Shown one piece after another: positions 12,758-20,869 of a stretch of DNA of 64,000 nt. The stretch's first letter is position 1. Each line of letters begins with the position of its first letter. The notes under the pieces were generated by a model, which was given only the letters and a program-made list of their open reading frames with translations, was not told the DNA's origin and did not search any database. A program made the translations under genes and the position numbers. The stretch comes from Lindgomyces ingoldianus (taxonomy: Eukaryota > Ascomycota > Dothideomycetes > Pleosporales > Lindgomycetaceae): NCBI RefSeq assembly GCF_010093535.1, contig NW_022985247.1, positions 1-64,000 on the forward strand, in the 5' to 3' direction.

Positions 12758-13215
12758 ACTTATTATGTGTAAAGACATGTTTTTTACTAATTATACAGAA
12801 ACTAGATAATTATTTTATAGATATATTATCTTACTTTTTAAAAAACTAATTTTATAGAAAGTAGCTTTCTAGCTAATAGTAACTATATTTATAATAAAAG
12901 CTAAGCTGCTTACTTTAGCGCACATTATAAAAAAAATTACTAGCTTTAAAATACTTCTTTAAAAAGCTTACTTTAAAGCTAGGCACACTATAGCAGATTT
13001 ACTATAACAACTAGTATCTAGATAATCTAGTTAGTAGTAGAAAAAAACACCTAGATAACTACCTACCTACGCTATATTAATATCTAGAACATGTAGCTGC
13101 GCTAGAAGCACATAAAGGGATCTTTTAAAGTGCGCTATATTAAAATAAGTAATATGCTAGCAGATAGACTTATAAAGCACTTACTAAAGTAGTAATTTAA
13201 GCACTTTAGAGTAGC
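12758..13215 (+). pseudogene. Ty1/copia RNase H remnant
   Basis: On the plus strand, 13,060-13,215 reads through TAG stops as a typical copia RNase H C-terminus: LRYIN..., K-H-I-K-G-S-F-K-V-R-Y-I, then NMLADRLIKHL and FKHFR. The upstream 300 bases are AT-rich and probably the same pol gene. The 5' part of this copia element is missing, cut off at transposon F. The matching 3' LTR is probably 14,362-14,538. Confidence 0.72.
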
Positions 13216-13481
13216 TTCTTAACTTTAAAGACATATAAATAAGCTTTTAAAAAAAGAAATTATTAATTATTAATAGTAAAGACATTTTTATACTGCTTAA
13301 AAATAAGAGAGCTATCTACTAGTAAGAACACTCCCCTATGCTATAAAAATTAAGTAGGGATTTAGTATATAAGATGCACAAAAACATAGAACGCTTAAAC
13401 TATAAAGAGATTAATAAGCTTACCTAAAAGTTTCTTAGCGCGCTAGTAACGCGCTAGAAGCCTAGAGAAGACAACACCTTG

Positions 13482-13590
13482 CTCCTCCTCCTCCTCCTCC
13501 TCTACCTTCTCTACCTTCTCTTTCTTCTTCTTCTTCTTTTTCACTTTCTTTTTCTTTTTCTTCTTTTTCTTTTTCACCTTTTTCTTTACT
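13482..13590. repeat. Polypyrimidine microsatellite (CTC/TTC/TTTTC)
   Basis: Runs of CTC change to CTACCTTCT and then to TTC and TTTTTC units over about 105 bases on the plus strand. It lies between the copia RNase H remnant and its LTR. A similar pyrimidine tract occurs at about 32,350-32,410, also downstream of a retroelement pol. Confidence 0.85.
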
Positions 13591-13639
13591 ATATCTTTTT
13601 TAAGCAGAGCTTAAAGAACTAGCTAAAGCTAAGACACAG

Positions 13640-14361
13640 CCTATAGCCTGTTAGTCTAATCTAAGGTATAATGTATAATTACTGTAGAGAAGCTTACCTG
13701 CTTGTCCTTTATAATAAAAGCCATAATAAAGCGCTGCGCATAGACAATAGCAATAAGAGGACTGTAAATAGGTTAAAACTAGATTACCTTACACACTGCT
13801 ATAGGGCTTATAGGGGTAGGCAGCTGTGCCTAGAGAAACAGCGCTAACAGCGTGAACTGCTAGAGGCGGAATTATAGCACTCTCTACTAGAGCGCTCTGC
13901 AAGCGCACTCTTTATGCAGCCTAGACAGGACTGCGCGCGGAGCGCACCAGGGGGAGGCCGACAGGGGGTGGTGGGCGCGGGCTTGCGGGTACGCGCAGGC
14001 TTGCGGGCAGAGCGGCCCTACAGAGCGGCGGCACGCAAGCAAGCAGCTCTTTTAGCTTTATTAAGCTACAGATGCACGTTAGCAGAGATTACAGATAGGT
14101 TTAAAGTCATTCTTAGAGCTTAAAAGCATTAACTTACACATAGCATGTTAGTTAGATCTAAAAAATAGGAGCTTAAGAAGCAAGAGAATTTATTTACCTT
14201 TGTTGTAGCAATTACAGCACGCACGTAACCTACGCTGCCTAGGGTAATAAGCATTACACTGCCTAAGGTAACAAGCACAAACACAGAGTAAACGCGCAGC
14301 CCTAATACGCTAAGTTAACGCTTAACGCAGGTAAGCTGCGCAGCAGCTTACCTAGGGGGTG
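13640..14361 (+). pseudogene. Unclassified, less-mutated stretch with a TAG-interrupted frame
   Basis: A plus-strand frame from about 13,700 to 13,930 reads as a plausible basic protein (…LYNKSHNKALRIDNSNK…, then NRLKLDYLTHCYRAYRGRQ) broken only by TAG codons, which RIP makes from CAG. GC content rises sharply at 13,910-14,060. The 69-residue open frame at 13,914-14,123 is low-complexity (Arg, Ala, Gly) and I do not consider it a proven gene. Position between a copia RNase H and its LTR suggests it belongs to, or is inserted in, that element. Function unknown. Confidence 0.35.
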
Positions 14362-14538
14362 TGTTGCGTATACTAAGAGCATTAGCTAGGGCTTACAGCC
14401 TGGAGCGCGGCTTAGGATCTAGAGATATTATGTTCTAAAGCTTAGTGTATATAAGGAGAGCCTTCAGCTCTCTTAGATAGCAGAGTCACTTCATCCGATC
14501 TTCTAAACAGCTACTGCCAGGCTATTTTATCCTCTATA
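14362..14538 (+). repeat. copia LTR (family G)
   Basis: Begins TGTTGCGTATACTAAGAGC and matches 53,670-53,866 over its length, apart from a 20-bp tandem duplication present only in the other copy. It is preceded by CTAGGGGGTG, a possible polypurine tract, so it is likely the 3' LTR of the copia remnant at 12,758-13,215. A TATATAA motif lies near 14,449. The terminal CA is changed to TA by a RIP-type transition. Confidence 0.72.
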
Positions 14539-14673
14539 AAAGTCCTAAAGACTACACACACATAACCTAGTTAGTATGTTATAATAATTTATGCCTAATT
14601 TATAAATAAGCAAAGTAGAGTAGCAGTTACTACTCTAAGAAACAAAAACTTTAAAAATTCCCTTACTAAAAGC
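14539..14673 (+). repeat. Fragment of gypsy element E-type pol
   Basis: About 130 bases similar to 4025-4165 inside element E (shared CTACACACA-TAACCTAGTTAG and TTCCC-TACTAA stretches). It ends at a CAGGGTTGCC motif at 14,674. A short relic, too small to type further. Confidence 0.6.
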
Positions 14674-14719
14674 CAGGGTTGCCACTTTTATAGTAATTAC
14701 TATTCTAAAATAGTAATTA

Positions 14720-15350
14720 ACGTACCTAACGGGTTGGCCGGCCACACAGGTTGGCCAGCCACTTTTGCTAAGCCCCTACCACACTCTACCTATCTACATA
14801 ATGCCTTAACAACAACACTAGATTAAATCTTCTAAAGAATGTTAAATACAGCGTGCTTTTTAGGCTTTTAAATAAAACTTAAAACTTTTCTTATAACGCG
14901 CTGCAGCTATCTATAATGTCTCTTACACAACACTAAGTAATTAACGCGCTAGACAGCCTTTAGAAGTAGAATGCTAGCTTAAATTAAAAAATCTAACTAA
15001 GCTTAAAAAGAAAGTAGTTGTTAAGTACATACTTAAGCTTATTACACGCAGATTTCCCCCTAGGCTTACAGCTATAGCTAATATAGCTAATTCCTTGCGC
15101 GCAGAGCGTAATCTAGGCTAGGTTAGCTTAAACTAGCCTAGTATGTAAGTTAAGCACTGCTCTAAGTTTATAATAAAGTTTAATTATAAGTATAATTATA
15201 AAAGAGCGCTTTATAAGAATCTAGAGGTTATCTAGGGCTAGTTTTACCTAGTAGCTAACATAAAAGCTAAGTACAGTATCTAGAATAAAGCCATGTATAA
15301 CTTTAACAAGTTAGGCTTTATAATAGGCTAGATATTAACTAGAGCAGTTG
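14720..15350 (+). mobile_element. pogo-like transposon, family A (copy A2), 5' part only
   Basis: Starts with the family-A inverted repeat ACGTACCTAACGGGTTGGCC (14,720) after a TA and follows the N-terminal end of copy A1 (complement of about 6000-6623). The copy stops abruptly at 15,350, where a CAGGGTTGCT end begins. The TIR keeps more GC than in A1. Transposase on the plus strand, disrupted. Confidence 0.75.
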
Positions 15351-15369
15351 CAGGGTTGCTGTTTACTAT

Positions 15370-15615
15370 AGTAATAGTAATTACTATTACTATAGTAATT
15401 ACTATGCAACCTTTTAGCTCTAGTAATAGTAATTACTATTACTAGGTAGGCATAGTAATAGTAATTACTATTACTAGGTGTGTATAGTAATAGTAATTAC
15501 TATTACTAGGTGTGTATAGTAATAGTAATTACTATTACTAGGTAGGTATAGTAATAGTAATTACTATTACTATTACTATAGTAATTACTATAGTAATCTA
15601 GTAATTACTATTTAC
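15370..15615. repeat. Palindromic minisatellite (TAGTAATAGTAATTACTATTACTA)n
   Basis: About five units of 32 bp, each containing the perfect palindrome TAGTAATTACTA extended by TAGTAA/TTACTA, joined by GGTGTGTA or GGTAGGCA spacers. Shorter arrays with the same palindrome occur at 14,695-14,718 and 18,420-18,510, always next to CAGGGTTGC ends. The sequence could form hairpins or cruciforms. Confidence 0.88.
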
Positions 15616-15713
15616 TAAAAATAGTATAAAAGTATAACATAAGTCTTAATAGCTATATTTAAAATTTATAGCACTTTTAACTTTATTTTTCTTATTTTAC
15701 TTAGACTACTATA

Positions 15714-16480
15714 ACGTACTTCATGGGCGAGTTGCTTACACACCTGAGTCACTTACTTTTGCTAAGACCCCACCCTAACAAACTCTATTATAGCCCATAA
15801 CAACCCGCTCTGGCACTATATAGTACAGTACAGCCTAGAATATTATTTAGATACTACTTCTGCTTCTTACTTACATGTTTGCGCGTTATGCCTAGTCTAA
15901 TTGCACTATCTGCAGCGCCTTTAGGATAGCTTACCTACTTTAGCTTACACCTGCTTCTTTGCCTTTTTCCTGTTACTGCGCGCCCTAAACTCCTTTAGAG
16001 CTGTTAAGCGCAGGCCTTTCTAAATTATTAAAGTCTTTTCTACCTTAATTTGCTTTCTTTTATATAATTTATGTTACATAGTAGCCTTATTAGCTGCTTA
16101 AAGCTTAGTAATTTTCTGTTACACTAACACTAGCTTATGCGTAATTATTGCTGCCCTCTTTAAGACCTTTTTAAATACCTTAACTATAAAAGTTAATAAA
16201 CTATTTATATGCTTCTAAATTTTTATCTTTATAAGTATTAATTACAACCTAAGTTCTAGAGTATTACTTAAAGTTTACAACTACTAAGGCTTGTTATATA
16301 TAAGTAGTAGTAGTAATAGAGTGCGCAACTTTACATTAAGGCCTATTATAACTTATTATAGGTTAAAAGGAACTAATCTAGCGCCTTAAAACCCTTCTTA
16401 GATATTACTAAAAGTAATTATAGCATTATAAGCTACTTTAAAGCATAGCAGGAACTTTATTTTTATAATATAAGTTATTT
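15714..16480 (-). mobile_element. pogo-like transposon, family B (copy B2), C-terminal half
   Basis: Begins with the family-B TIR ACGTACTTCATGGGCGAGTT after TA (15,712-15,713). The complement near 15,880-15,935 encodes the transposase CCHC knuckle (R-C-R-*-C-N-*-T-R-H-N-A-Q-T-C). Similarity to other B copies ends at about 16,480, in the AT-rich tract that follows. Frame disrupted by RIP-type stops. Confidence 0.78.
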
Positions 16481-16690
16481 CCTTTATTTTAGTTATTTCT
16501 TTTACTTTAGTTATTTTTTATATTTAAGTTATTTAGTTTATTTAAGTTATTTAGTTTATTTAAATTATTTAGTTTATTAAAGTTAAGTTACTTAGTTTAT
16601 TTAAGTTATTTACTTTATTTAGATTATTTAAATTATTTAGTTAGATTAGTTTATTTAGTTAAATTATTTTACTTAGTTTACTAAGTTTAT
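16481..16690. repeat. AT-rich degenerate tandem repeat (TTATTTAGTTTATTTAAG-like)
   Basis: About 210 bases of imperfect TTATTTAGTTTATTTAAG-type units sit exactly where copy B2 breaks off. A short stretch of the complementary type (17,800-17,865) lies where copy B3 breaks off, so the two partial B copies share this break site. Confidence 0.7.
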
Positions 16691-16697
16691 CTAAATA

Positions 16698-17795
16698 ACG
16701 TACTTTATAGGCGAGTTGCTTACACACCTAAGTTGCTTACTTTTGCTAAGACCCTACTACACTACTTTTCTTACACTAATGCATTTCTAACAACACTACT
16801 TAGACATGTTAAAGAAACATTAAATGCAGCTTATGCTTTAAGCTTTTAAATAAAATGTAACACTTTTTAAGCAACACGCTGCAGCTATTTATAGAGTCTT
16901 TTAAAAGATAATAAGTAACTAACGCACTAGACAACTTTTCTAAGCTAATTATATAGCTAACTTATAAAAGCTAAATAATAACAAGAAGCAGGTAATTATT
17001 TAGCACATACTTAAGCTAGATGCGCAAGGATTTCCCCCCTAGCTAGTAGCTGTAGCTAATATAGCTAATTCTTTACACGCTAAGCGTAATATAGGCTACG
17101 TTAGCATAAACTAGCTTAATATGTTTATTAAGTGTTACTTAAAGCTTAAAGTAAAGTTTAAGTGTAAGTATAACTATAAAAAAGCTTTTTATAAAAATTC
17201 TATAGTAATTTAAAGCTAGTTTAACCTTATAAAGAATATTAAAGCTAAGTATAGCATTTAAAATAATAACATGTACAACTTTAACAAAATAAGGTTTATA
17301 ATAGGCTAGATATCTACTAGAGCAGTTGTTATAAGTTTAAAGAGATAAGGACAGCTAAAAGTAGTTTAGCTAGGTAACTAGAAGTAGACAACAGCTATCT
17401 AGGGCATTAATGCTAAAGAGTAAGCTATTCTGCTTTTTATTATCTTTTAGAGTAGCAACTACCTTTTAAACTAGTATAAAAAGAAAAATCTACTCTAAAA
17501 TTAAGTTATTGTAATTTTTAAGCGCAGCTAGACTACTAATTAGCTTAGTCTAAACTAGTTAAAGCACTTTAACGCGCATATAAAAAAGCGTACTATTAGC
17601 AGCTACTGTCTGCTAGTTATTAACAGCTATAAGAGCTATAACTTACTTTATTTCTAGTAATACTATAAGAATAATAAGATTATTATTATTTACATACTTT
17701 TTTACTTATTACACCTTCTATAGCCACTTAATGTGGGTTGTTTTGCTCTTTTAAAAAAGGCATATAAGTGCTAAGCTAAAAACCTTATGCGTAAC
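16698..17795 (+). mobile_element. pogo-like transposon, family B (copy B3), N-terminal part and DDE core
   Basis: Starts with TIR ACGTACTTTATAGGCGAGTT after TA (16,696-16,697). On the plus strand the pogo catalytic core can be followed through stops at about 17,280-17,780, ending with LNVGCFALLKKAYK, the equivalent of the conserved LQPLDVGVF-PLK region of pogo/Fot1 DDE domains. Similarity ends in AT repeats at about 17,795. Inactive. Confidence 0.78.
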
Positions 17796-17865
17796 TAAAT
17801 TACTAAATAAATTATATAACTAAAATAAACTAAATAAATAAAATAAACTAAATAGTTTTTATTTA

Positions 17866-18419
17866 TAGCTTTACTATATATAACTACAAGTAGTACTATT
17901 ATAACTAGAGACGCTAGTAGTACTTTTATTTTCTAACTCTTTTAACTCTTCTTTATCTTCTAGATTTATTATTTGTTTTTGTTTTCCTTTAGAACTACTA
18001 GGTAAAGTATAATTATAAAAAAGTTGCTCTTTACTATAAGAATAGAAATAGCAATTATAAAAATATCTACTTACTAAATATAGTATAAAATATATATCTT
18101 TTTAACCTCAATTTTTTCACTAAAACTAAAATTATAATATAATATAAATAAAGTTAGTAATATTAATAAGTAGAATAACTTTAGTAAAGTAAATATATAT
18201 GTTAAATAGTAATATATAGCGTTATTATATATTATTATTATATATATTATAGTTGTTTAAATTATAGTAATTACTTGTTAATTTTTTTTTAGCTTATATA
18301 GTTTTTTTTTAATAAAAAAGCTTTATATATTACTAGAGACATAAGAATTATTATATACTTTTATAATAATTATTACTTTTACTACTTAAAATCTTTTTCT
18401 ATAAAATATCTATTTATAG
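17866..18419. other. AT-rich stretch without recognised feature
   Basis: Very AT-rich with homopolymer runs. It is probably the interior of the CAGGGTTGC-ended composite. I see no frame, RNA gene or repeat that I can name. Confidence 0.5.
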
Positions 18420-18650
18420 AAATAGTAATTACTATAGCAATTACTAGGTGCTTATAGTAATAGTAATTACTAGCACTTAGTAATTACTAAGTAATTACTA
18501 TTACTAAAAAGTAGCAACCCTGATTAGCATTAGCTGCATTAGTGTGTTAAGGATTAGCAGTTGCTTGCACACCTAAGTTGCTTACTTTTGCTAAGACCAC
18601 ACTACAACAAACTTTATTATGGCCTATAAAAACCTACTCTAGCACTATAG

Positions 18651-18851
18651 TGTAAAGATGGGATGGTAAGTAGCACGGATAGCACTGAGAGCAAGCTTTC
18701 GGAGAAAGATAGGAGTGTATTGTAAGAGAGACGAATCGCTGCCAAGCTTCGCTTGTCAGGATTCATGCTTATATACGAAGCACAGGTCATACGACCTCCA
18801 AACAGGTCAGGTGAGGCCATACTGGCCCGTTCTGGGACATCCGGCCTTACA
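18651..18851 (-). repeat. Solo LTR, 201-bp family, TSD TATAG
   Basis: TGTAAAGATGGGATGG...GGCCTTACA, flanked by TATAG on both sides (18,646-18,650 and 18,852-18,856). Excision would restore the family-B sequence CACTATAG-AGTACAGTACAGCC seen at 63,111. A second copy of identical length is at 25,150-25,350. Read from the minus strand it starts TGTAAGGCCGGATG, close to the start of the TRIM LTR, and has TATATAAGCATG as a likely TATA region. Open frames here (18,617-18,935) are not genes. Confidence 0.88.
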
Positions 18852-18992
18852 TATAGAGTACAGTACAGCCTAGAATATTATTTAGATACTACTTCTACTT
18901 CTTGCTTACACGTTTGCGCGTTATGCCTAGTCTAATTGCACTGTCCACAGCGCCTTTAGAATTGCTTATCTACTTTAGCTTATACCTGCTTC

Positions 18993-19318
18993 TGTTAGAT
19001 TGAAGCACTGTTTCTAGGCTTCCTAAGATAAATGATAGGTTTTAGATATGATGTGTGGGATGATGATTGATTGTATTAATTAATTAATTTTTCTTTTTCT
19101 GTCTGCTCTGCTTGTGTTGCTCGGCTTTGTTTTTCCAGTCCGAGTCCCTCGCGCACTAGCCCTATGCGCGACCAGCTGCAACATGCTGCAAGTTGTTGCA
19201 AAATGCTGCAACATGCAGCAATTTGCAGCAACATACTGTTCAAGCTTATTGCTTGTACTATGTAGCAGCTTTTGTCCAGCGTTCCTTCTATCTTGACAGT
19301 AGGTGCGCATATCTAACA
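18993..19318. repeat. Solo LTR, copia-type ends, TSD GCTTC
   Basis: 326 bp from TGTTAGATTG to CATATCTAACA, with inverted ends TGTTAGAT/ATCTAACA and a perfect 5-bp duplication GCTTC (18,988-18,992; 19,319-19,323). The uninterrupted target is visible in copy B2 (CCTGCTTCTTTGCC near 15,950). TGTTAGA/TCTAACA termini are common in fungal Ty1/copia LTRs. It is hardly RIP-mutated and contains a run of GCTGCAACATGC-type repeats at about 19,178-19,236. Two open frames of 60-76 codons inside are judged non-genic. Confidence 0.88.
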
Positions 19319-19580
19319 GCTTCTTTGCCTTTTTCCTATCACTGCGCGCCCTAAACGTATTGTAAGCTGTTAAGCGCAGGCCTTTCTAAATGTACCTGCC
19401 TTATTAGCTGCTTAAAGCTTAGTAATTTCTTATTACGCTAACACTAGCTTATGTACAATTATTGCTGCCCTTTGTAAGGCTTTTTTTCTAGAGGCATTAC
19501 CCCTCTAGAACCCTCTCTATACGTAGAGCTACTTGCAACACAACTAATATCTACTAGAGATTGTTGCCTGCTGCTATAAT

Positions 19581-19690
19581 CTACTGTAGTTTGCTTTAAT
19601 TTGCTATAGTTTACCGCAATTTGCTGTAGTTTGCTGCAATTTGCTATAGTTTGCTGCAATTTGCTGTAGTTTGCTACAATTTGCTGCAAT
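19581..19690. repeat. Decameric tandem repeat (TTGCTGCAAT/TTGCTGTAGT)
   Basis: Eleven consecutive 10-bp units in strict register, alternating TTGCTRYAAT and TTGCTRTAGT forms. The 76-codon open frame on the minus strand here is simply a translation of this repeat. It lies in sequence interrupting copy B4. Confidence 0.88.
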
Positions 19691-20280
19691 TTACTTTACG
19701 CATTTCCTAACACTGCTAGGTAATCTCTTACTAACACCTCTAGGCATTAGCGTATTATATTTAAACAGCAGTTAAAGAAGCTAAACTAGCAGTTGTGCAA
19801 GCAAAACAGCTTATTAAGGTATTACATGTACTACATTAATCTTTGCGGCGATAGAGAGGCAGAGGCAGAGGCAGAAGCAGCGCTAGAGCTCCCTAGTACT
19901 CTAAGAAATTCCTGTAGAGGCAACAAACTACACAAGCTGCAGCTCTACAACTAAGGCTTTAATGCTAAAACAATTAAATTAAAGATATTAGGTAGCAGTA
20001 TTAGGCGTAGCGTGGTGGTATTAGGCAGTAAAAGGAACAGGTGCAACGCTAGAGAACGCAAGGTGTAAAGAAGAGGGAGACTATTATAAGAGTAGAAACG
20101 CGTTAAAAGCTAGAGCTAGAACGTGTTCTCTTAATTACAGCTAATTATTAACTAATTTCTAGATAACTAATCTTAAATTTATATAAATTTTTAGTTTTTA
20201 AAAAATAATTTTTACTAACTTAATTAAAGCTAAAAATTAGCTAGCTATTATTTACTTTTAAGTATTACTTTACTTATAAG
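19691..20280. other. Unclassified sequence interrupting copy B4
   Basis: This stretch interrupts copy B4 and has moderate GC at 19,840-20,120, with an AGGCAG run at 19,860-19,880. From 20,150 it becomes AT-rich. I could not identify a protein domain, LTR or inverted repeat. Confidence 0.45.
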
Positions 20281-20733
20281 CTTACTTTATAATAAGTAAT
20301 TTAGTTATATATAAGGTTTTTAGCTTAGCGCTTATATACTTTTTTAAAAATATAAAATAACTTATATTAAATAGCTATAAAAAGTGTAATAAGTAAAAAA
20401 GTATATAAATAGTAATAGTTTTACTATCTTTATAGTATTACTAAAAATAAAGTAAGTTATTAATAACACTTACTATACTTAATATATTTAAGTTTATAAA
20501 ATATATAGTTAAGTAAAATCTTTTTTTTAAAACACACTAGTTAGTTATTATCTTTTTAAATAAACTTTAGTAACACTATTGTTTATTACTTTATATATTT
20601 CTTATACTCTTTTTTAAAATAATGTATACTTAATATACATACGTTTTTATATTAATTTACATGTAGTTTACTCTAGTATATGTTATATAAAACATATTTA
20701 AATTATAGTTAGTTATGTTTATTCTACTTTTTT

Positions 20734-20855
20734 AGCTATATTAGTGTGTTAGGGATTAGCATTAGCTATATTAGTGTGTTAAGGATTAGCATTAGTTATA
20801 TTAGTGTGTTAGAGATTAGCATTAGCTATATTAGTGTGTTAGAGATTAGTATTAG
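20734..20855. repeat. 30-bp minisatellite (GCTATATTAGTGTGTTAGGGATTAGCATTA)
   Basis: Four units and a partial one, RIP-shifted towards AT. Related arrays lie at 18,523-18,546 (one unit) and 25,619-25,801 (six units). The 20,465-20,733 segment to its left also matches 25,351-25,618, so this is a larger duplicated block of about 390 bp. Confidence 0.88.
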
Positions 20856-20869
20856 CTACGCTTAGTTAC

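Larger units (their letters stand above)
15351..18522. mobile_element. Composite with CAGGGTTGC ends (possible hAT-like element) hosting B copies
   Basis: The left end CAGGGTTGCTGTTTACTATAG (15,351) and the right end AAAAAGTAGCAACCCTG (to 18,522) are inverted copies, each followed inward by TAGTAATTACTA palindromes. CAGGGNTGC-type termini with subterminal repeats are known for hAT elements, but no 8-bp target duplication is visible (AGCAGTTG left, ATTAGCAT right) and no hAT transposase was recognised. Two partial family-B pogo copies (15,714 and 16,698) lie inside. A third similar end is at 14,674. Confidence 0.4.
18547..20465 (-). mobile_element. pogo-like transposon, family B (copy B4), C-terminal half with insertions
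   Basis: The TIR enters in mid-repeat at CAGTTGCTTGCACACC (18,547); its first 15 or so bases are replaced by a minisatellite unit. The B sequence then continues, interrupted by a solo LTR (18,651-18,851), a copia solo LTR (18,993-19,318) and unrelated sequence (about 19,490-20,280). It resumes to about 20,465. The zinc-knuckle part is near 18,905-18,955 on the minus strand. Confidence 0.72.

Noticed and set aside
13914..14123. A 69-codon Arg/Ala-rich open frame as a gene
   Set aside because: Low complexity, located in a transposon remnant, with no domain; kept only as part of an unclassified stretch.
18996..19316. MITE with TIR GTTAGAT/ATCTAAC
   Set aside because: Including one more base gives TG...CA ends and a perfect 5-bp duplication, which fits a solo LTR better.
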